Shown: piece after piece, positions 61,101-63,890 of the stretch
Layout of the letters: each line of letters starts with the position of its first letter
Numbering within the stretch: position 1 is the stretch's first letter
Source: Channa striata
Lineage: Eukaryota; Chordata; Actinopteri; Anabantiformes; Channidae
DNA: 64,000 nucleotides
NCBI GenBank assembly: GCA_033026295.1
Contig: CM065188.1
Location: forward strand, 1,178,001 to 1,242,000
Direction: 5' to 3'
Position numbers and translations under genes: made by a program
Notes under the pieces: model-generated
Told to the model about the DNA's origin: nothing
The model's database searches: none
The model's input: only the letters and a program-made list of their open reading frames with translations

Positions 61101-63633
61101 AACATTGTCCTTTCTATTATACTCCACTTAAACAGCGGATGAATAGACAGATGTGTTTATTGGCGGATTGGTGGAGTCACAATACCTTTTTTAATTTCTG
61201 TCTTTTTCTGAATAGGCCCAGGACTCATTCCAGCAGCAGCCAGTACCTCCAGTACCCCGCCCTAGCGAGCTCTACTATAGCCGAATTGGGCCAGCTCTTA
61301 AAGCTGTGGGTCTCAGTCTAGATGTGACTAGACGAGACTGGCCTCTCAGTGTCATGAAGGAGGTGCTAAAAGAATTAATGGAAGCTACGCCATCCAACCT
61401 GCTAGCTAAGGAGCTGTGGTGTTCTTGCACCACACCTAGTGAATGGTGGAGGGTCACTCAGGTAATATTTAAAGAATTATTCAATTTATTAGGTGATCAA
61501 ATTTGTTTCCTTAGTCATTGGTTTTGTTAACTATGACTTTTTTCCTCTCTATGTACCTTTTTTCAAATAAATCTACCGTATTGTATTGTATTGCAGTCTT
61601 ATGCCAGATCCACTGCGGTCATGTCGATGGTGGGATACATCATTGGCCTTGGGGACCGTCACCTTGACAATGTGTTGATTGACATGACCACTGGGGAGGT
61701 GGTGCATATTGACTACAACGTATGCTTTGAGAAAGGTCAGTTTCAACTAGTGTGAATGAGAAGCGAGAGTACTGTAATGACGTTACATCCATTTCATGTC
61801 TGACTTGAACTGTTCAAAGCTTCTGTGTTATAAACTATATAACTTGTTTGATTATTTGTGCAGTCATAAAAAATGTTTTCTATAGCTAAAAAGAAAAACT
61901 GGATAGAGCACTCTGTTTAACATGTCTGTCGGGCGGCTTTCCTTTTATAGCGCATTGTTACTTTATATGTTTGCTTGTGTATCTCAATAGGGAAGAGCCT
62001 TCGGGTGCCTGAAAAGGTCCCCTTCAGGATGACCCACAATATTGAGACCGCTCTGGGAGTAACTGGAGTCGAGGGAATCTTCAGGCTATCATGTGAACAG
62101 GTCACTGTCATTCAACAGTCTGCTTCATTATAATATTTATATATTTATTGATGTCACAAAACAACAGTGTCAAACCATTTGGAATCCCAGACCCCCCCCC
62201 CAATTGTTGCTGATACAAATGCTGAAGTCAGCGATGCCATTACAGGTAGTTCAAATGATGCGTCGAGGCAGAGAGACCCTTCTGACTCTGCTAGAGGCCT
62301 TCGTCTATGATCCTCTGGTGGACTGGACAGCTGGGGGAGATGTGGGCTTTGCTGGTGCAGTGTACGGGGGAGGTGGCCAACAGGCTGACAGCAAACAGAG
62401 CAAGAGGGAGATGGAGCGAGATATTACCCGCTCTCTGTTCTCCTCCAGGGTAGCTGAGATTAAGGTGAGATCATGACAAGACCGCAAGTTGTAATATATT
62501 GACATACACATATGATAAAGAAGCAAAGCATTTTAGGTGTGACCAGTATCATGTTGGGACTGTGAACAGGTTAACTGGTTTAAGAACCGCGATGAGATGT
62601 TGACAGTACTCCCACAAGTGGAAGAGGCTGTGGAGGAGTACTTGGTCCTACAGGAGCTTCTATGCCAGGGGGAAAAACTACAAACCAAATTGCAGGAGGA
62701 GATGGCTTTCTTGGAGGGGGCAGAGAACCATCCAGACCATCTTATCCTCACCCTGGAGCAAAGGTTTGAGATGACACAATACTGCACAGTTGTTTTGTAT
62801 TTATGAAACAATATTTATGAGGATCTGGGAAGTCTTACACTCTCTAATATTTTTGAACTCTAGGTTTTCTTTTTATATTCAGAAAGGATCTAGACTGCAT
62901 ATAAACACTGCATGCAACCAAATAAAGCACCACATTCACCACCACATGCTCTTTTTTGCACAGGTACTCTGAACATACCCAGCTACAGTCAAGGCAACGG
63001 ACGGTGCAGGAGGCCATACAGGGCAAGCTAGCTGATCTGGACCAGTGGATCTCCCAGTACCAGGCAGCATTCTCAAACCTGGAGGCAACACAGCTGGCCA
63101 GCCTGCTGCAGGACATCAGCAGCCCCATAGATCTCGGTTAGAAAAAAAAATCTATATTTTTGTAGCACTTTTCTTTTTGTAAGATACTTCCTTCCTCACG
63201 CTGACATATTTAAATAGGTAGATACCATTGTGTTTTTGTTGGGATGAAGAGGATAATTTGCTCCACCTGCCAGCTGTGTAGAGTGTAATGTGAACACTGT
63301 TCAGCAGAGCATTTTTGAGTTTAACGTTTGTTCTTCATTGTTCAATCATCCAGGTCCTCCTAGCTATGTGCCAGCTACAGCCTTTCTGCAGAATGCTGGC
63401 CAGGCCCACCTGATCAGCCAGTGCGAAAGCCTGGAGGCAGAAGTGAATGCCCTGTTGCAGCAGCGCCGCGGGGCCCTTCGTGGATGCCTGGAACAACTGC
63501 ACAGCTATGCTACAGTGGCTTTGCTCTACCCACGGGCTACCCTGCTGCTGCATCGGGCCCACAAGTGGAAGGCCTGGTTGGAGGAACTCCTGAGAGAAAT
63601 GACAGTGGAGCACTGCCAGCACATCTGCAGACA
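15021..63633 (+). CDS. smg1: SMG1, PIKK-family NMD kinase (5' 48 coding exons, 3' end outside window)
   Basis: SMG1 phosphorylates UPF1 on SQ/TQ sites when a ribosome terminates prematurely, acting in the SURF complex with UPF1, eRF1/eRF3, SMG8 and SMG9. Coding exons: 15021-15097, 21070-21218, 24326-24478, 28323-28459, 28741-28799, 30011-30224, 30905-31030, 32152-32224, 32646-32743, 33014-33187, 33859-34080, 35055-35156, 35702-35992, 36846-36976, 41525-41686, 41808-41926, 42016-42103, 43043-43144, 43832-43972, 45302-45528, 45781-45980, 47839-48000, 48238-48392, 48534-48667, 49180-49491, 49742-49883, 50035-50185, 51148-51268, 52716-52964, 53097-53248, 54020-54155, 54730-54874, 55105-55243, 55340-55558, 55704-55884, 56031-56192, 57891-58108, 59045-59199, 59468-59690, 59849-60095, 60868-61097, 61216-61461, 61597-61735, 61991-62100, 62246-62464, 62570-62763, 62964-63136, 63354-63633. 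Every phase joins in frame, giving about 2,680 of an expected 3,600-3,700 residues. The peptides match vertebrate SMG1 throughout, including GLGDRHLDN and HIDYN in the kinase core. The FATC end lies to the right of the window. Confidence 0.97.
16061..17160 (-). mobile_element. L2-like LINE, 5'-truncated and internally deleted, SMG1 intron 1
   Basis: On the minus strand it carries the RT block LLFVDYSSAFKTLVPSRLVS and NTGSPEGCVLSPLLHSLYT (17109-16807). After a deletion the C-terminal block DIYTKRCRLRAKKILNQ and DPSHSLFLLLPLGR appears (16789-16541). The active-site box reads FADK instead of FADD, so it is dead. The 3' UTR contains a CA/TA-rich stretch and ends TTTGTTTGTCACGTGCAG-like at 16061. 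It is antisense to SMG1. Confidence 0.88.
17930..19230 (-). mobile_element. Degraded jockey/I-like LINE, SMG1 intron 1
   Basis: Minus-strand frames give, in order, an endonuclease start (LGFLCINSRSLPQNVIIL), then DIHISGYQLFWTDGRTG. Next come the linker NPWFSKELGALNKICIKQW and WLTFCSLRNKCLN, then LKLAAKIIAKLF and PLLKSGEPSNLNHYKPISK. A VDL.K.FDT-like block sits near 18010. Most of the endonuclease is missing by internal deletion. Numerous frame changes show an old insertion. Confidence 0.75.
19231..20330. other. SMG1 intron 1 segment, unidentified
   Basis: Several minus-strand frames of 70-83 codons occur without recognisable motifs. As this lies directly upstream, in LINE orientation, of the degraded LINE at 17.9-19.2 kb, part of it may be that element's 5' region; the sequence alone does not show it. 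Confidence 0.3.
21070..21218 (+). CDS. smg1: SMG1 coding exon 2 (residues 26-75)
   Basis: Acceptor TTCAG and donor GTTAGT flank a Ser-rich, poorly conserved peptide beginning REDSVSSSQDR. The first base completes the Arg codon from exon 1 and the exon leaves one base of a Gly codon. Phase and composition fit the disordered N-terminal tail of SMG1; residue identity with mammals is low here, so this exon is supported mainly by phase and position. Confidence 0.82.
21383..21490 (-). mobile_element. Short RTE LINE 3' fragment, antisense, in SMG1 intron 2
   Basis: The reverse complement reads as the RTE terminus: sequence for the C-terminal end, then CGCTGTGGCGACCCCTGATG and GGGAAAAGCCGAAAGAG. It is about 100 bp long, lies 500 bp upstream of the sense copy, and is oriented oppositely. 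Confidence 0.85.
21993..22560 (+). mobile_element. 5'-truncated RTE LINE copy in SMG1 intron 2
   Basis: The last ~550 bp of the same RTE family lies in the sense direction in intron 2 and keeps an open frame (LYGLETVAVRKRQEAEMEAA to MIRCGDP at 22538). It differs from the copy at 10.5-11.0 kb at only a handful of positions, so both derive from closely related recent sources. It ends with the same GGGAAAAGCCGAAAGAG terminus. Confidence 0.92.
24326..24478 (+). CDS. smg1: SMG1 coding exon 3 (residues 76-126)
   Basis: It encodes GGYEAGQGV then WKSLGQELRPNDV and HGNRALASKDMRKSQ, which align well with the SMG1 N-terminal motif around KSLGQELR and KDMRKSQ. The acceptor is CCCACAG and the donor GTAAGC, phase 1 on both sides. 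Confidence 0.95.
24873..24901. repeat. Left terminal inverted repeat of pogo-like element
   Basis: This terminus follows a TA at 24871-24872 and matches the right terminus, inverted, with one mismatch in 29 positions. Confidence 0.9.
25111..26285 (+). pseudogene. pogo-like transposase, frameshifted, catalytic Asp lost
   Basis: The N-terminal DNA-binding block KRHAYEAEFKLKAISHAVEH and WRKQ ends at a stop at 25258. A second frame carries the second helix-turn-helix ARWPQLDDKLEQWVVEQ and breaks again after RGGPS near 25425; a stop follows at 25551. The DDE region (25588-26142) starts NMDEVPLTFDIPVN and ends GGLTKEFQPLDIAVNRAFKA. The expected second catalytic Asp in LLIYDSMRxH reads Val (LLIYVSMRSH). 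A final frameshift near 26100 separates an acidic tail ending at 26285. Confidence 0.9.
26447..26475. repeat. Right terminal inverted repeat of pogo-like element
   Basis: The terminus AGGTGCGCCTTATAGTGTGG then AAAATACGG is followed by the second TA of the target duplication at 26476-26477. Confidence 0.9.
27080..27720. repeat. Possible degraded DNA transposon, SMG1 intron 3
   Basis: Phrases such as GTCATGGCCAAAAATATTGT and ATTATTGGCACCTTGTCAAA resemble the ends of Tc1-type elements found in fish. A 142-codon + strand frame crosses the stretch without a recognisable domain. Clear inverted repeats were not found. Confidence 0.3.
27836..28095 (+). repeat. Teleost 'AAATGGTAAATGG' interspersed repeat (copy 2), SMG1 intron 3
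   Basis: The left end is GGTAAATGGTCAGCAC. The interior has CATTCGCACTCACAATCACA and GGGGTTCACTGTCTTGTTCA, and the right end is CAACTGTAGGATTGG. It shares the module order of the 13.3-kb copy and lies about 230 bp before SMG1 exon 4. Confidence 0.75.
28323..28459 (+). CDS. smg1: SMG1 coding exon 4 (residues 127-172)
   Basis: The peptide ESRLANLLRRVSREDDRDRR and the following LKQLKEFISHGENKM match the first helical repeat region of SMG1, one of its most conserved N-terminal stretches. The acceptor is TTTTGCAG and the donor GTCAGT; it ends on a complete Met codon. Confidence 0.97.
28741..28799 (+). CDS. smg1: SMG1 coding exon 5 (residues 173-191)
   Basis: This 59-nt exon encodes TLIKQLDTILSTLNDILNE, aligning with LVKQLDNILAAVHDVLNE of mammalian SMG1. 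The acceptor is CACAAAG and the donor GTAAGA. It leaves the first two bases of a Ser codon. Confidence 0.94.
28975..29170. repeat. Poly-T run and adjacent degraded DNA-transposon-like sequence
   Basis: A run of about 33 T is followed by GATAATTGTTGATCCAACTT and TTGGTAGCAATGACCTCAAG, phrases reminiscent of the non-coding strand of common fish DNA transposons. No open transposase is readable; the class is only a guess. It lies in SMG1 intron 5. Confidence 0.35.
30011..30224 (+). CDS. smg1: SMG1 coding exon 6 (residues 192-263)
   Basis: The exon encodes KLLWELRQDAAACLGLLC and SYEAERIFKWLF, typical SMG1 helical-repeat sequence. The acceptor is a tandem TAGCAG: splicing after TAG (used here) gives Ser-Ser-Lys as in mammals, and splicing three bases later removes one Ser. 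The donor is GTAACT. Confidence 0.96.
30905..31030 (+). CDS. smg1: SMG1 coding exon 7 (residues 264-305)
   Basis: It encodes LVMSNLQSILENVDTPELLC and VARCYPHVFSTNFR, near-identical to vertebrate SMG1. The acceptor is TTTCAG and the donor GTGAGT, with phase 0 at both ends. Confidence 0.97.
32152..32224 (+). CDS. smg1: SMG1 coding exon 8 (residues 306-329)
   Basis: It encodes DTVDILVGWHIDHTQKQSL followed by TQQVS, matching the SMG1 motif VDILVGWHIDHTQK. The acceptor is TCTGTAG and the donor GTCAGT. Confidence 0.96.
32646..32743 (+). CDS. smg1: SMG1 coding exon 9 (residues 330-362)
   Basis: The peptide GWLQSLEQFWVADLTFSTTL followed by LGQFLEDMEAYAE matches SMG1. The acceptor is GTGTTTAG and the donor GTGAAG. 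The upstream Gly codon is split across the junction and restores correctly. Confidence 0.96.
33014..33187 (+). CDS. smg1: SMG1 coding exon 10 (residues 363-420)
   Basis: It encodes DLSHVVSGEVLDEDIPPPSV and [20 protein letters not shown], then ERFSPFRGPPITEVYVTD, a block almost invariant among vertebrate SMG1 proteins. The acceptor is CTATTTAG and the donor GTAAGA. Confidence 0.97.
33431..33592. repeat. Minisatellite in SMG1 intron 10
   Basis: Four near-identical units of about 26 bp, GTGAGTATTTATGTGTGTGT plus a variable TG run, are followed by a TATG tetranucleotide run. The His-Thr-Lys frame on the minus strand is a product of the repeat. Confidence 0.92.
33859..34080 (+). CDS. smg1: SMG1 coding exon 11 (residues 421-494)
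   Basis: It encodes VLNRVLACVTTAKQVQFSEA and the Cys-containing block YGLDQLDCCQACGTDYNLAV, both recognisable in SMG1. The acceptor is CCCTAAG and the donor GTATGG, phase 0 at both ends. Confidence 0.96.
35055..35156 (+). CDS. smg1: SMG1 coding exon 12 (residues 495-528)
   Basis: The peptide IVDQINTKLPAVFVEKLLAP then LKLRFHREKE aligns with IVEQINTKLPSSFVEKLF of SMG1. The acceptor is ACTTTCAG and the donor GTGTGT. Confidence 0.96.
35702..35992 (+). CDS. smg1: SMG1 coding exon 13 (residues 529-625)
   Basis: This 97-codon exon includes VYQAMLSLKNIPTLESAYKM and ends with FNLSTLTTIGNTKNSLIG, matching SMG1. The middle, following CALSSL, is divergent from mammals. The acceptor is CTCTACAG and the donor GTGAGC. 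Confidence 0.96.
36846..36976 (+). CDS. smg1: SMG1 coding exon 14 (residues 626-668)
   Basis: It encodes MWALSPTVFALLSHNLMLVH and YPAIQYAVLYTLYSHCT, highly conserved in SMG1. The acceptor is TGTTTAG and the donor GTAACA. An L2-like LINE begins about 40 bp beyond the donor, and the following intron is 4.5 kb. Confidence 0.97.
37018..39200 (-). mobile_element. L2-like LINE, internally deleted, SMG1 intron 14
   Basis: It is the same family as the 16-kb copy but longer. The minus strand shows the endonuclease start LANVQSLENKLDELTARIKY and CNIIDLTETWLPP (from 39050). Next come the GGDFN-type block near 38670, then RT LLFVDYSSAFKTLVPSRLVS and NTGSPQGCVLSLLLHSLYT (38252-37950). The C-terminal DIYTKRCRLRANKILNQ follows (37651-37373). 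The active-site box reads FADG. Most of the endonuclease-RT linker is missing. It is antisense to SMG1 and its 3' end lies about 40 bp from the exon 14 donor. Confidence 0.9.
37168..37199. repeat. CA dinucleotide run inside L2-like LINE 3' UTR
   Basis: A CA run is followed by an ATACATATG-rich stretch to about 37300. The L2-like copy at 16 kb holds a corresponding CA/TA-rich stretch in the same place, so this belongs to the LINE and is not an independent microsatellite. Confidence 0.8.
39201..41404. other. SMG1 intron 14 remainder, nothing recognised
   Basis: AT-rich sequence with no open frame above about 70 codons and no familiar repeat signature. Confidence 0.5.
41405..41460 (+). repeat. 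Short teleost repeat fragment before SMG1 exon 15
   Basis: The motif ACATTTACATTTAGTCATTT, then AGCAGACGCTTTTATCCAAA, is a signature of an abundant fish repeat; a diverged second copy is at 51277. Only about 55 bp is recognisable. Confidence 0.65.
41525..41686 (+). CDS. smg1: SMG1 coding exon 15 (residues 669-722)
   Basis: It encodes [20 protein letters not shown] and VISTVTTATKKHFSTLLSLL, essentially identical to mammalian SMG1. The acceptor is TTGCACAG. The donor GTTCTT is weak at positions +3 to +6, but the frame and the next exon require it. Confidence 0.95.
41808..41926 (+). CDS. smg1: SMG1 coding exon 16 (residues 723-762)
   Basis: It encodes LLLTWAQEISVLMKKSDTYS and PLFSLPSFNKFCRGLLAN, matching the SMG1 block [20 protein letters not shown]. 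The acceptor is TTTTAG and the donor GTAAGA. A GAG directly after the acceptor could in principle act as a second, weaker acceptor. Confidence 0.96.
42016..42103 (+). CDS. smg1: SMG1 coding exon 17 (residues 763-791)
   Basis: The peptide ALNEDQSICLQTCHSLQVLS followed by SLSTELLQ aligns with the SMG1 block VNICLQACSSLHALSS. The acceptor is TTTTTAG and the donor GTGAAC. The next intron consists almost entirely of an inserted inverted-repeat element. Confidence 0.94.
42120..42946. mobile_element. Non-coding inverted-repeat element (pogo-related ends), SMG1 intron 17
   Basis: The left end CCGTAAATTCTGGACTATAG and the inverted right end CCGTATTTTTCGGACCATAA form imperfect terminal repeats, and TA dinucleotides flank both sides. 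The ends share the CCGTAxxTTxxGxACTATA pattern of the pogo-like element at 24.9 kb. No transposase is readable inside, so it is a non-autonomous copy. It makes up 827 of the 939 bp of the intron. Confidence 0.75.
43043..43144 (+). CDS. smg1: SMG1 coding exon 18 (residues 792-825)
   Basis: It encodes [20 protein letters not shown] and GKLLRTIPLDVAL, matching SMG1 ([20 protein letters not shown]). The acceptor is TATAAAG and the donor GTGATG, phase 2 at both ends. Confidence 0.95.
43832..43972 (+). CDS. smg1: SMG1 coding exon 19 (residues 826-872)
   Basis: The peptide SNHSHPEMREISVAIRHHMS followed by NTFHPQDFSDLISFILYG matches the SMG1 block NTFHPQDFSDVISFILYG. The acceptor is TTTACAG and the donor GTACAG. 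Confidence 0.96.
44150..44626 (+). mobile_element. LINE 3' fragment, SMG1 intron 19
   Basis: The + strand frame has the LINE C-terminal pattern ATPWSWNHMQKSLQLLGLIS preceded by VPRIHMELGNAAF, comparable to the RT tail 'R.ELGK.AF...AP..WN.LQ..LKL..LI'. The 3' end is the AATAAAAGTTAAATAAAA tail at 44608-44626. About the last 450 bp of the element is present. Confidence 0.7.
45302..45528 (+). CDS. smg1: SMG1 coding exon 20 (residues 873-948)
   Basis: It encodes KDPWLERLYYSCQRLEKRDG, a glycine/valine stretch, and [20 protein letters not shown] then DTFQTIE. The last block is invariant in vertebrate SMG1. The acceptor is TTCACAG and the donor GTAAAG. Confidence 0.96.
45781..45980 (+). CDS. smg1: SMG1 coding exon 21 (residues 949-1015)
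   Basis: It encodes MIRSLAAHSLNPEQDVGAW, a Gly/Asp-rich linker and [20 protein letters not shown], typical of SMG1. The acceptor is ATTTCAG and the donor GTACAT. The following 1.9-kb intron carries a Rex6/R4-like LINE remnant. Confidence 0.96.
46100..47708 (+). mobile_element. Rex6/R4-like LINE remnant (restriction-like endonuclease type), SMG1 intron 21
   Basis: In shifting frames the + strand shows pieces of a LINE whose C-terminal part is a restriction-enzyme-like endonuclease. The pieces include LAGRTYMERYNQVAGIVYSN, ICADYRLE, ILWDF-like and KTDKMVMANQPD, followed by a VVVDVAIPSD-like block and KYQGLKEELE. Near the end VVPVVIGTLGAV.P and LKLPGLW blocks follow. This architecture and order match the R4 clade known in fish as Rex6. 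Dozens of stops and frameshifts indicate an old copy. Confidence 0.7.
47839..48000 (+). CDS. smg1: SMG1 coding exon 22 (residues 1016-1069)
   Basis: The peptide [20 protein letters not shown] followed by LMRVGLLSGQPAVTIRHGFD is nearly identical to mammalian SMG1. The acceptor is GTCCCAG and the donor GTTTGT. Confidence 0.97.
48238..48392 (+). CDS. smg1: SMG1 coding exon 23 (residues 1070-1120)
   Basis: It encodes LLVEALCELRCPEAIQGLAA then WLSSVALQAEG, aligning with VVEALCELHCPEAIQGIA of SMG1. The acceptor is TCTCAG and the donor GTAAGC. Confidence 0.96.
48534..48667 (+). CDS. smg1: SMG1 coding exon 24 (residues 1121-1165)
   Basis: It encodes RFEKAALEYQDQLSAVTGMD and a Ser/Asn-rich tail ending SSPKHTSNG, as in SMG1 (SASPKHSLNG). 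The acceptor follows a TG-dinucleotide run in place of a classical pyrimidine tract; the donor is GTACAC. Confidence 0.95.
49180..49491 (+). CDS. smg1: SMG1 coding exon 25 (residues 1166-1269)
   Basis: The longest exon in the window encodes SSEMVNFLANKACQCYVALC and DFNYIQALSCFEEGDLVECR then AQLELLPGEDYSSL. These correspond to the SMG1 blocks around NYLGNKACECYISIADW and EQLELLPGE. The acceptor is GGAAAG and the donor GTAAAG. Confidence 0.95.
49742..49883 (+). CDS. smg1: SMG1 coding exon 26 (residues 1270-1316)
   Basis: It encodes LKKLLPSMSPDPTELQRAIE and VQLLRSSVAAMTKANQQQEQ, aligning with [20 protein letters not shown] of SMG1. The acceptor is TTCTCAG and the donor GTAAGT. The FAT region of the protein begins around here. 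Confidence 0.95.
50035..50185 (+). CDS. smg1: SMG1 coding exon 27 (residues 1317-1367), GC donor
   Basis: It encodes CLKQTGRICLGPLRLSTLTL and LATLQLHCAATLENTISGQE, matching SMG1. The acceptor is TTTGCAG. No GT donor gives a frame compatible with the next exon; the only consistent boundary is GAG followed by GCATGT, a GC donor. Confidence 0.9.
50243..50271. repeat. TG dinucleotide run, SMG1 intron 27
   Basis: A perfect TG run of about 14 units lies some 57 bp downstream of the GC donor of exon 27. Confidence 0.9.
51148..51268 (+). CDS. smg1: SMG1 coding exon 28 (residues 1368-1407)
   Basis: The peptide DCVISLCSDALSSCKQQDIQ followed by FLQALRYTMFQRQLATKQK aligns with the SMG1 block [20 protein letters not shown]. 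The acceptor is TTTGCAG and the donor GTAATT. A teleost short repeat begins about 10 bp beyond the donor. Confidence 0.95.
51275..51600 (+). repeat. Teleost short repeat, SMG1 intron 28
   Basis: It starts CTACATTTACAGTTCATTTG then GCAGACACAATTTTCCAAAA. It continues to a GCTCATTCCACCATCGTGGG block near 51510, the two ends of a familiar fish interspersed repeat. It begins within 10 bp of the exon 28 donor. Confidence 0.6.
51601..52715. other. SMG1 intron 28 remainder, nothing recognised
   Basis: Mostly AT-rich intron; an 87-codon minus-strand frame near 52177-52440 and a C-run near 52474 carry no recognisable motif. Confidence 0.5.
52716..52964 (+). CDS. smg1: SMG1 coding exon 29 (residues 1408-1490)
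   Basis: It encodes HLMELCLTAIKFARKKGNIV and LASRLLSQCSD, then GEKWGPELHIEKAKVLRAAG, matching SMG1 ([20 protein letters not shown]). The acceptor is GTCAAG and the donor GTGAGT. Confidence 0.96.
53097..53248 (+). CDS. smg1: SMG1 coding exon 30 (residues 1491-1541), GC donor
   Basis: It encodes QSMTAMEMLSQAALSYCHMG and CKWLLVDWKDMTPQLKQ, aligning with SMG1 STHAMEMLSSCAISFC and EWKEISGQLKQ. The acceptor is TTTACAG. The in-frame boundary to exon 31 is CAG followed by GCACGT. The nearby GT sites at 53252, 53255 and 53259 all put exon 31 out of frame. Confidence 0.88.
54020..54155 (+). CDS. smg1: SMG1 coding exon 31 (residues 1542-1586)
   Basis: It encodes VVKKSVAVNSSNAVGSMSPL and SRNVAALLELPLED, matching in pattern the SMG1 block LSTLSKNILTLIELPS. 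This is a divergent linker in the FAT region. The acceptor is TTTGTAG and the donor GTAACA. Confidence 0.9.
54730..54874 (+). CDS. smg1: SMG1 coding exon 32 (residues 1587-1634)
   Basis: It encodes VSVGVGEPEFVLGQLYQLST and [20 protein letters not shown], almost identical to SMG1. The acceptor is CATATAG and the donor GTTAGT. Confidence 0.97.
55105..55243 (+). CDS. smg1: SMG1 coding exon 33 (residues 1635-1681)
   Basis: The peptide SQGEGLPLLPGEKKEIEELL followed by IFSILGQAMCRPTGIQ aligns with SQGEGVRLLPREKSEVQNLL and GILGQAVCRPAGIQ. The acceptor is TTTTCAG and the donor GTAGAA; the next intron is only 96 bp. Confidence 0.96.
55340..55558 (+). CDS. smg1: SMG1 coding exon 34 (residues 1682-1754)
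   Basis: An acidic stretch (EDDEDDMVDV) precedes IWRQLISSCPWLGEAGQTVT and VVDRIFGLYRVSCQAYFTFL then KLNAGQ, the characteristic SMG1 FAT-region sequence. The acceptor is GTGACAG and the donor GTGAGA. Confidence 0.97.
55704..55884 (+). CDS. smg1: SMG1 coding exon 35 (residues 1755-1814)
   Basis: It encodes VPIDEDDPKLLLSCHNSKQS and VIVMATLRLLRLLVKHAGEL, then TPTAPWR, matching SMG1. The acceptor is GTTTTAG and the donor GTAAGT. Confidence 0.97.
56031..56192 (+). CDS. smg1: SMG1 coding exon 36 (residues 1815-1868)
   Basis: The peptide IIPQLFSRLNHPEAYIRQSI followed by CRVAQDSPHLILYPAIVGSL is nearly invariant in SMG1. The acceptor is CTCCTCAG and the donor GTATTG. Confidence 0.97.
57160..57560 (-). 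mobile_element. Tc1-like transposase remnant, SMG1 intron 36
   Basis: The minus strand encodes, near 57420-57250, WSDKSLFLLQDWVSGIRIRH followed by NQHKKH and, further on, a VWGAF block. These resemble the Tc1 pattern WSDESRF....SDGR.RVWR and VWG.F around the catalytic Asp. Neighbouring sequence is eroded, so neither terminal repeat could be assigned. Confidence 0.7.
57891..58108 (+). CDS. smg1: SMG1 coding exon 37 (residues 1869-1941)
   Basis: The start (LPSALPTFLGSMQG) and end (DQAMMQDCYSKIVEKLSLAN then PTMVLQ) match SMG1. Between them lies a Glu/Gly/His-rich linker unlike the mammalian one, consistent with a disordered loop before the FRB-like region. The acceptor is TTGACAG and the donor GTAAGA. 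Confidence 0.95.
59045..59199 (+). CDS. smg1: SMG1 coding exon 38 (residues 1942-1992)
   Basis: It encodes VTLLWDELWLGVLQQQHMHV and RRIQQLEDEVKRVQNNNTLR, the FRB-like region just before the kinase domain. The acceptor is CGACCAG and the donor GTATGG. Confidence 0.97.
59468..59690 (+). CDS. smg1: SMG1 coding exon 39 (residues 1993-2067)
   Basis: It encodes EKIAIMREKHSALMRPVVFA and ITAAPAETPHETWFQQSYGD, then SSWLPFKQ, matching SMG1. The acceptor is GCTGCAG and the donor GTTTAT. Confidence 0.97.
59849..60095 (+). CDS. smg1: SMG1 coding exon 40, start of kinase domain (residues 2068-2149)
   Basis: The peptide SLQQRAQKRASYLLHLDEIS precedes the nucleotide-binding N lobe. That lobe contains TITILPTKTKPKKLFFQGSD and YPYLFK, with the ATP-contacting lysine expected within the KTKPKK cluster near residue 2133. 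The acceptor is TTGGTCAG and the donor GTAGGA. Confidence 0.97.
60868..61097 (+). CDS. smg1: SMG1 coding exon 41, kinase N lobe (residues 2150-2226)
   Basis: It encodes [20 protein letters not shown] and [20 protein letters not shown], then GATPLFGLYKRWQQREA. LxxDERIMQ and the GLIQWV hinge are PIKK hallmarks. The acceptor is TTTTTCAG and the donor GTTAAC. Confidence 0.97.
61216..61461 (+). CDS. smg1: SMG1 coding exon 42, kinase insert and C lobe (residues 2227-2308)
   Basis: It encodes PRPSELYYSRIGPALKAVGL and LKELMEATPSNLLAKELWCS, then TPSEWWRVTQ, matching SMG1. The acceptor is TGAATAG and the donor GTAATA. Confidence 0.97.
61597..61735 (+). CDS. smg1: SMG1 coding exon 43, catalytic loop (residues 2309-2354)
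   Basis: This exon carries the catalytic loop GLGDRHLDNVLIDM, with its Asp near residue 2328. It also carries the metal-binding segment HIDYNVCFEK, with its Asp near residue 2347. Both are intact, so the kinase is predicted to be active. The acceptor is TATTGCAG and the donor GTCAGT. Confidence 0.98.
61991..62100 (+). CDS. smg1: SMG1 coding exon 44, activation segment (residues 2355-2391)
   Basis: It encodes KSLRVPEKVPFRMTHNIETA and LGVTGVEGIFRLSCEQ, the PIKK activation segment with the VPFRLT-type motif. The acceptor is TCAATAG and the donor GTCACT. Confidence 0.97.
62246..62464 (+). CDS. smg1: SMG1 coding exon 45, end of kinase core (residues 2392-2464)
   Basis: It encodes MMRRGRETLLTLLEAFVYDP and LVDWTAGGDVGFAGAVYGGG, then SKQSKREMERDITRSLFSSR. 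These form the C-terminal kinase helices and the SMG1-specific Gly-rich stretch. The acceptor is ATTACAG and the donor GTGAGA. Confidence 0.97.
62570..62763 (+). CDS. smg1: SMG1 coding exon 46 (residues 2465-2528)
   Basis: It encodes VNWFKNRDEMLTVLPQVEEA and EKLQTKLQEEMAFLEGAENH, matching the helical stretch that follows the kinase core in SMG1. The acceptor is GTGAACAG and the donor GTTTGA. Confidence 0.95.
62964..63136 (+). CDS. smg1: SMG1 coding exon 47 (residues 2529-2586)
   Basis: It encodes YSEHTQLQSRQRTVQEAIQG and WISQYQAAFSNLEATQLASL then LQDISSPIDL, matching SMG1. The acceptor is TGCACAG and the donor GTTAGA. Confidence 0.96.
63354..63633 (+). CDS. smg1: SMG1 coding exon 48 (residues 2587-2679), last in window
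   Basis: It encodes PPSYVPATAFLQNAGQAHLI and LLQQRRGALRGCLEQLHSYA, matching SMG1, and leaves two bases of a codon at donor GTATGT. The remaining ~1,000 residues, including the rest of the C-terminal insertion and FATC, lie beyond the window. Whether the last three bases (after TTTTTAG at 63991-63997) open exon 49 cannot be decided. Confidence 0.95.
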
Positions 63634-63659
63634 GTATGTATTCCATACTTTTGGTATTG

Positions 63660-63890
63660 AGTAAATGGTAAATGCCCGCTTATATAACGCTTTTAACCAA
63701 AGCGCTTTACAATGTAGCTTCTCATTCACCACCCACACACACACACACCAATGGCGATGGTTGCCATGCAAGGTGCTCACCTGACCCACTGGAAGCAACT
63801 CTGATTTAGTGTCTTGCCAAAGGACACTTTGACACGTAGTGAGGAGGGACCAGGGATTGATCCACTGACCCTGTGATACATCGAAGACTG
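63660..63890 (+). repeat. Teleost 'AAATGGTAAATGG' interspersed repeat (copy 3), SMG1 intron 48
   Basis: The left end TAAATGGTAAATGCCCGCTT starts about 27 bp after the exon 48 donor. The interior has TATATAACGCTTTTAACCAA, a short CA run, TGGTTGCCATGCAAGGTG and TGTCTTGCCAAAGGACACTT. This copy keeps the 5' part (GCGCTTTACAA) that the other two have lost. Confidence 0.75.

Noticed and set aside
36846..63633. U12-type (minor spliceosome) introns in SMG1
   Set aside because: All donors were checked by eye for a GTATCCTT or ATATCCTT start; none has it.
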